A stretch of 64,000 bases of DNA from Desulfobulbaceae bacterium (lineage in GTDB: Bacteria; Desulfobacterota; Desulfobulbia; Desulfobulbales; SURF-16), in assembly GCA_023230525.1 (NCBI GenBank), contig JALNXE010000004.1, positions 20,092 through 84,091 of the forward strand, in the 5' to 3' direction. The translations under genes and the position numbers were made by a program. Positions 60,374 through 64,000 of the stretch are shown one piece after another (within the stretch, counting starts at the first letter, position 1; each line of letters opens with the position of its first letter). The notes under the pieces were generated by a model. It did no database searches. It was given only the letters and a program-made list of their open reading frames with translations, and had not been told where the DNA came from.

Positions 60374-61027
60374 ATGAAGAAATCTGGACGTTATAAAACA
60401 AATGGCCTGATCGAGGATCAATATGAGAAGGGATCGAAGGGCCTGGTCCTCAAGAATCTCCTCCACATCAAGGAGAAGCGGCAGATTGAGGAAGTTGAGA
60501 CCAGAGAGCTCTACCGGGCTACGGATGAGCTGACCGGAATATATGACCAGGAGCATCGCTTCACCGCTGATGATATATGCAGCATACACCAAAACTGGCT
60601 TGGTTCGATCTATGAATGGGCCGGGCACTATCGCAACGTAACAATCAGTAAAGGCGGATTCACCTTCGCCTTGCCGAAGTTCATTCCTCAGCTCATGGCT
60701 GAATTCGAAAAAGAGGAACTGGCCCGTTATACCCCCTGTATTTTCGATAGCAGGGAAAAGCAGGTTCAGGCACTGGCCGTGGTGCATACCGAGCTGCTGC
60801 TTATTCATCCTTTCCGGGAAGGGAACGGCAGATCGACACGACTATTGGCAGTGCTCATGGCTCTGCAGGCAGGGTTGCCGCCCTTGGATTTCAGTGAATT
60901 TGTTGATGAGAGGAAAGAGGAATACTTTCTGGCGGTCCGAAAAGGGTTGGATAAAGATTATCAACCCATGGAAAATATTTTCAGCGAGGTGATTTCCCAG
61001 ACTTTGAAGCTTTATGGGGGGGGGTGA
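60374..61027 (+). CDS. Fic-domain AMP-transferase protein
   Basis: A 217-residue Fic protein with the active-site loop HPFREGNGRSTR (catalytic His, then Asn and Arg for phosphate binding) at about residues 143-154. IHQNWLGSIYEWAGHYRNVT is the preceding Fic core block. Fic enzymes add AMP or other groups to target proteins. I see no inhibitory (S/T)xxxE(G/N) helix inside it, so a separate antitoxin is expected. A convergent gene that carries that motif overlaps its 3' end by 47 bp. Confidence 0.9.
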   Translation: MKKSGRYKTNGLIEDQYEKGSKGLVLKNLLHIKEKRQIEEVETRELYRATDELTGIYDQEHRFTADDICSIHQNWLGSIYEWAGHYRNVTISKGGFTFALPKFIPQLMAEFEKEELARYTPCIFDSREKQVQALAVVHTELLLIHPFREGNGRSTRLLAVLMALQAGLPPLDFSEFVDERKEEYFLAVRKGLDKDYQPMENIFSEVISQTLKLYGGG

Positions 61028-61178
61028 GGGTTTTCCCCGTCTTTTCCACGATCTTGCTCCTGGCAACCTGAATTCCCTCAATCGCCGTGGAGGAGGAAAC
61101 GGTTGTCCATAACCCTTGCTCACGCGTTTCAGGGTCAATTAAATAGGGATTTGTTTCTTTAAGGCTTTTGAAAGACAT
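60981..61178 (-). CDS. Small protein with Fic-inhibitory motif, candidate antitoxin
   Basis: A 65-residue frame on the minus strand (MSFKSLKETNPYLIDPETRE). It contains SSSTAIEGI, matching the (S/T)xxxE(G/N) motif that blocks the ATP site of Fic enzymes in VbhA/FicA-type antitoxins. It overlaps the fic 3' end tail-to-tail, whereas such antitoxins normally lie upstream on the same strand. The ribosome site is weak. It may instead be the N-terminus of a second, truncated Fic protein, since class II Fic proteins carry this helix N-terminally. Confidence 0.5.
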   Translation of the reverse strand: MSFKSLKETNPYLIDPETREQGLWTTVSSSTAIEGIQVARSKIVEKTGKTLTPPHKASKSGKSPR

Positions 61179-61264
61179 AATTTAATCATAACATAATCCT
61201 GAGAAAAACTCCACTAACGGAAAAACGGGAAAACAAATTTCCCCGAGCTGATACAAACAGCATT

Positions 61265-61609
61265 CACAATTTTTTTTCTTTTGGGTTGCCAAGGGTCTGC
61301 TGCCTTATCATGGTCTCGGTTCCGGAATTAAACGCGTTCTGGAAAAATGGCCGCAGATTGAATTTACCGATGATCGGGATGGGTGCCTGTTCACTGCCAC
61401 GGTTCACCGAAAGGAGTGGGAAGGTGCGGAGAAAGAAATTGGTTCGGAGAAAATCCTCAAGCTTTTAAAGAACTTTCCTGAGCTTTCCGCACGTGAGGTG
61501 GCTGGCCGATTGGGGTTGAGCCCACGAAGCAGATCGCGAAGTTGCGGGAAGAAGGACGAATCCGCCGGGTCGGCCCTGCCAAGGGCGGGCATTGGGAAGT
61601 CCTTCAATA
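61265..61609 (+). pseudogene. Second tail remnant of an AlbA_2/HATPase gene
   Basis: VAKGLLPYHGLGSGIKRVLE, then FTDDRDGCLFTATVHRKEW, and after a frameshift near 61520 IRRVGPAKGGHWEVLQ give the ending of an AlbA_2-type protein. The same ending is present at 60190-60370, so two related genes have decayed here, or one was duplicated. Confidence 0.65.
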
Positions 61610-61627
61610 GATTGACTTTTGACAGAA

Positions 61628-61816
61628 ATGATCAAATACAAATACCAAATATCGGGTAAAGCCGCCGAGGAGATCTGGGTCTGTGAATCCTGCAGGAAAG
61701 TGAAAAACGAGCTGATCTTGACAGGCAAATGGAAACTGATCGACCGGTGTGGCGATAGCGGAATTCCCTGTGCCATCTGTGAAGATGAGAAGGTTACAGC
61801 AACAAACGAAACTTGA
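61628..61816 (+). CDS. Small putative zinc-binding protein
   Basis: A 62-residue protein (MIKYKYQISGKAAEEIWVCE) with CESCRKVKNE and CGDSGIPCAIC, four or five cysteines in a zinc-ribbon-like spacing. The ATG at 61628 is preferred to the TTG at 61619. Function unknown. Confidence 0.5.
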   Translation: MIKYKYQISGKAAEEIWVCESCRKVKNELILTGKWKLIDRCGDSGIPCAICEDEKVTATNET

Positions 61817-61881
61817 CTTGTGAGAATAAACTGCCGATATTTAGCAAAAGGTAATGAGATTTGACAACAAGGCAGGACAAG

Positions 61882-62154
61882 ATGACAACCTCTATAGAAA
61901 AAGATACTGTTCTTTGCCCGCACTGCGGGGCGGAACCGATGGACGACGATGAACTTTGCCGGTTCTGCGGCAAGGCTGTGGTGCCGGTGGGGCCTGCCCA
62001 AAGTGCATCTACTATCGTGAGTGCCGGGTTGCGGTCTTTAAAGGAAAAAATCAGACCGATGACTGCCGAAGAACTTGAGGAACATGAGGTTGCGCCAGCG
62101 AATTTTTCCGATCCTGCCGATCCGATATGGGATGATTGGCACATGGATTCGTGA
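61882..62154 (+). CDS. Small zinc-ribbon protein
   Basis: A 90-residue protein starting at ATG 61882 (MTTSIEKDTVLCPHCGAEPM) with a second pair CRFCGKAVV, a rubredoxin-type zinc ribbon. The acidic tail (MTAEELEEHE, DPADPIWDDW) is low in complexity. It converges with the TraG-like gene, ending 3 bp from it. Role unknown; it is the last gene of the island. Confidence 0.6.
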   Translation: MTTSIEKDTVLCPHCGAEPMDDDELCRFCGKAVVPVGPAQSASTIVSAGLRSLKEKIRPMTAEELEEHEVAPANFSDPADPIWDDWHMDS

Positions 62155-62157
62155 TTT

Positions 62158-64000
62158 TTATTTGTTTTTCTCTTCTTGCTTGAGTGCTTCTTCAAAAGTT
62201 GCCGGTGCAGGACTTTGATCCGCCTCAACAACCCCAGGTGGCAAGGCTCCGGGTTGATCCGGAGCACCGATGTTCATGACATCCTGTTGGGGTCTTTCAG
62301 GCTTCCCGACAATTTTTCCAAGAGCACGATCAATTTTTCCAATTCCTTCGCCCGCCATGCCGACTACATTGGTTTGGATACGACCATGGCCTGTTTTTTC
62401 CCGCTCGAAAAATTCTTGTCTGGCCTCTACTTTTGATTCGACTTCATGCTGGTTCGGTCCGGTCACTCTTTCGTGAAGCGGTTCCGTTGGCGACTGTTCG
62501 TTGATATTGCCGGTTTTCTCTATTGCCGTTTCCGCAACAGAATGAGCCTCACCACGTAAATGTTCTTGTGATGTCTGCATCGTGTGGGTTTCGTGCTCGA
62601 TGGCCTTGCCAGCGCCGGTTGTGCCAATGGTGCCGAATCGGCCCCTCAAAAAATCATTGGCTAGTTCTTGCAGATGGCGCTGATCTTCCCGGGAGCCAAT
62701 GGCCTGGCTGTTCAAGAAGGTCATGGCCTTCTGCACGTTTTCCGGACTTTCCGTGCCGTAACGATAGGCGGCATACTCCTTGATAAAGGCCGTCTCCATA
62801 TTGTTGTTGTACGAGGCAGAATCAGTGTTGATCCGTTGGGCTTCGCGCAGATAGGAATGGGCTTCGGATGCTCCGATGGATTTGGAAAGATTGTCCGCAT
62901 AGGACAGGTTTTGGGTGTTCTGGAGGGTTTCGGTCAATGCCTCGGAACGAACTCTCTGACGGTTTTCTTCAAACGCCTGGGCTTCCTTGGAAGACAATGA
63001 CAAACTTATTTTTTCTCCATCATTTCCAACACCCTGAATTTTGTAACCACCTCCGGCTCTTACGACCCCTAAATTAAACCCGGAAGAGCCACTGCCTTCT
63101 AATATTTCTCTTTTGGTTTGGTCCTTGATCATCGAAAACGCCGACCCATTCTCAACGCTCTGGTTCCATTTCTCCTGTTCAGAATTGCTGAGTTGTTCAC
63201 TGAACGAGCGGGCCTCGGTACTGGTGCGGCTGTCCTGCCTGAGTCGGCTGAGCATATTGGAATAATTCTCGCTGCTGGCCAGGGAGTGGGCCGCTTTTTC
63301 CAGATTACGCTCCTCCTGCTTCCGGGCAAAATTCATATCCATGTTTCTGACATTGGCACTGGTGACGGTTTCTTCCCCGCTCCTGCCCTCGGTCACCAGG
63401 GTGCCGGCGCCACCGGTATAGGTCGAAACGCTGGCGCTGTCCATGCCGGTCTGGGCCTGTCTGACAAAACCCTGGCCGGTCATGTTCTGGGCACTGCTGA
63501 AAACGAGCCTGCCGTCATGATCGGTACTCAACTGGACCGGACCTTGCCCGCCGCCGAGGGAACGGTTGGCGGTGAACATTGACTTGGCCGCCTCGATGTT
63601 GCCCATGCCTGCGGGGATTACCCTTGCGTCCCTGGCCGCATCCAGGGTCTGCCAGTCCGCCGCTGTGGATTGCATTCCCTTGTGGGCCTGCCATTGTCTG
63701 CTCGCCGCCTGGGTGGAAAATCCGTAATGATTGGCCATCTCTAATGGCACGGTGGCGCTGATCTGCTGATCGAGGGCCGAGGCCTTGCCTTCCGGGGTGA
63801 GCAGAGCCCCGGCCCGTGCGCCGGCTCCCTGGATCGCGCTCTGCAGGCTGCCGGCCATCATGGCAAGGGCGTGGCCGCCGAAGCGGATCAGCATCATGGA
63901 CAGGAAGCTTGCCAGCATGATGCCGGATGACCTGACAATGCCGAACATGGCCAGGGCCTTGGTGGATGTCTCGGGAAAGGTGACGCAGGCATAGAGACCG
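62158..64000 (-). CDS. TraG-like conjugative transfer protein (F-type), N-terminus outside the window
   Basis: The frame is open to the window's end, so at least 613 C-terminal residues are present. Near the start a membrane stretch (MLASFLSMMLIRFGGHALAM) is followed by long polar, Gln/Ser/Thr-rich coiled regions (VEARQEFFEREKTGHGRIQT near the end). This matches the C-terminal part of F-type TraG, which has N-terminal membrane helices and a long periplasmic tail that acts in mating-pair stabilisation and entry exclusion. The rest of the mating-channel genes should lie to the right. Confidence 0.72.
   Translation of the reverse strand, partial: GLYACVTFPETSTKALAMFGIVRSSGIMLASFLSMMLIRFGGHALAMMAGSLQSAIQGAGARAGALLTPEGKASALDQQISATVPLEMANHYGFSTQAASRQWQAHKGMQSTAADWQTLDAARDARVIPAGMGNIEAAKSMFTANRSLGGGQGPVQLSTDHDGRLVFSSAQNMTGQGFVRQAQTGMDSASVSTYTGGAGTLVTEGRSGEETVTSANVRNMDMNFARKQEERNLEKAAHSLASSENYSNMLSRLRQDSRTSTEARSFSEQLSNSEQEKWNQSVENGSAFSMIKDQTKREILEGSGSSGFNLGVVRAGGGYKIQGVGNDGEKISLSLSSKEAQAFEENRQRVRSEALTETLQNTQNLSYADNLSKSIGASEAHSYLREAQRINTDSASYNNNMETAFIKEYAAYRYGTESPENVQKAMTFLNSQAIGSREDQRHLQELANDFLRGRFGTIGTTGAGKAIEHETHTMQTSQEHLRGEAHSVAETAIEKTGNINEQSPTEPLHERVTGPNQHEVESKVEARQEFFEREKTGHGRIQTNVVGMAGEGIGKIDRALGKIVGKPERPQQDVMNIGAPDQPGALPPGVVEADQSPAPATFEEALKQEEKNK

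Noticed and set aside
30108..64000. Second copy of the tRNA-Leu 3' end (att site)
   Set aside because: I looked for GTTCGATTCTCGCTCCGGGC and saw no other copy; the right boundary must lie outside.

Overview
The window looks like one contiguous stretch of a strictly anaerobic, sulfate-reducer-type chromosome (Desulfobacterota, most like Desulfobulbales; this placement is my inference). The clues are a gene order yceD-rpmF-plsX-fabH followed by an acyl-CoA dehydrogenase and etfBA, an EtfA with an N-terminal two-cluster ferredoxin domain, an in-frame UGA (selenocysteine) HesB/IscA-like gene, a PEP-CTERM protein, and the series glyA / dCMP deaminase / nrdR / ribD-ribE-ribBA-ribH-nusB. No rRNA and no CRISPR array is visible.

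Positions 1-29850 are chromosomal backbone. A partial mlaC and a cyclic-nucleotide-binding protein come first. A consensus sigma70-type promoter (990-1017) then starts a lipid operon: yceD, rpmF, plsX, fabH, acyl-CoA dehydrogenase, etfB, etfA, fabG, acpP, fabF, rpiB. fabD is absent from its usual place between fabH and fabG, and acd-etfBA stands there instead. Next come glyA, a dCMP deaminase, nrdR (apparently frameshifted near its 3' end), the riboflavin genes, nusB and ftsK. A PHP phosphoesterase, an AT-rich HEPN-like gene, a UvrD-type helicase, folC, a small HNH nuclease, a 6-phosphofructokinase on the minus strand, the selenoprotein and sucCD follow. Two copies of a roughly 90-bp palindromic repeat lie in opposite orientation at 13655-13746 and 18981-19068.

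At 30020-30108 a tRNA-Leu(UAA) is followed at once by a tyrosine integrase. From here to the end of the window (and beyond it) lies an integrative conjugative element. Its left part (31.3-36.4 kb, minus strand) carries HU, a type IV coupling protein and an HD-domain protein that may be a MobH-type relaxase. Exported cargo (a protein with two DUF1566 repeats and a PEP-CTERM protein) follows. A plus-strand maintenance operon (40.8-49.5 kb) encodes a Rad52-like annealing protein, a Cas4-like exonuclease, SSB, a methyltransferase-like protein, an SNF2-type helicase, RadC, ArdC-like antirestriction and small unknowns, and is closed by a terminator. ParA and a ribbon-helix-helix partner come next. 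Positions 50.9-62.2 kb are a conflict-gene island: an AbiE-like toxin-antitoxin pair, a SEC-C protein, a Nudix-methyltransferase fusion next to a 1090-residue PLD-nuclease / SF2 helicase / S24-peptidase fusion, a Fic protein with a convergent gene carrying a Fic-inhibitory motif, and several decayed pieces of AlbA_2/Schlafen-like genes. The window ends inside a TraG-like transfer gene on the minus strand.

The strongest unexplained signal is a repeated 5' leader in the maintenance operon. In front of eight genes I find a GC-rich hairpin, then a strand complementary to the segment between the Shine-Dalgarno sequence and the start codon. In several copies that strand is also complementary to the hairpin loop, which therefore imitates the ribosome-binding site. 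The primary sequences differ between copies while the complementarity is kept. This suggests one translational switch repeated across the operon.
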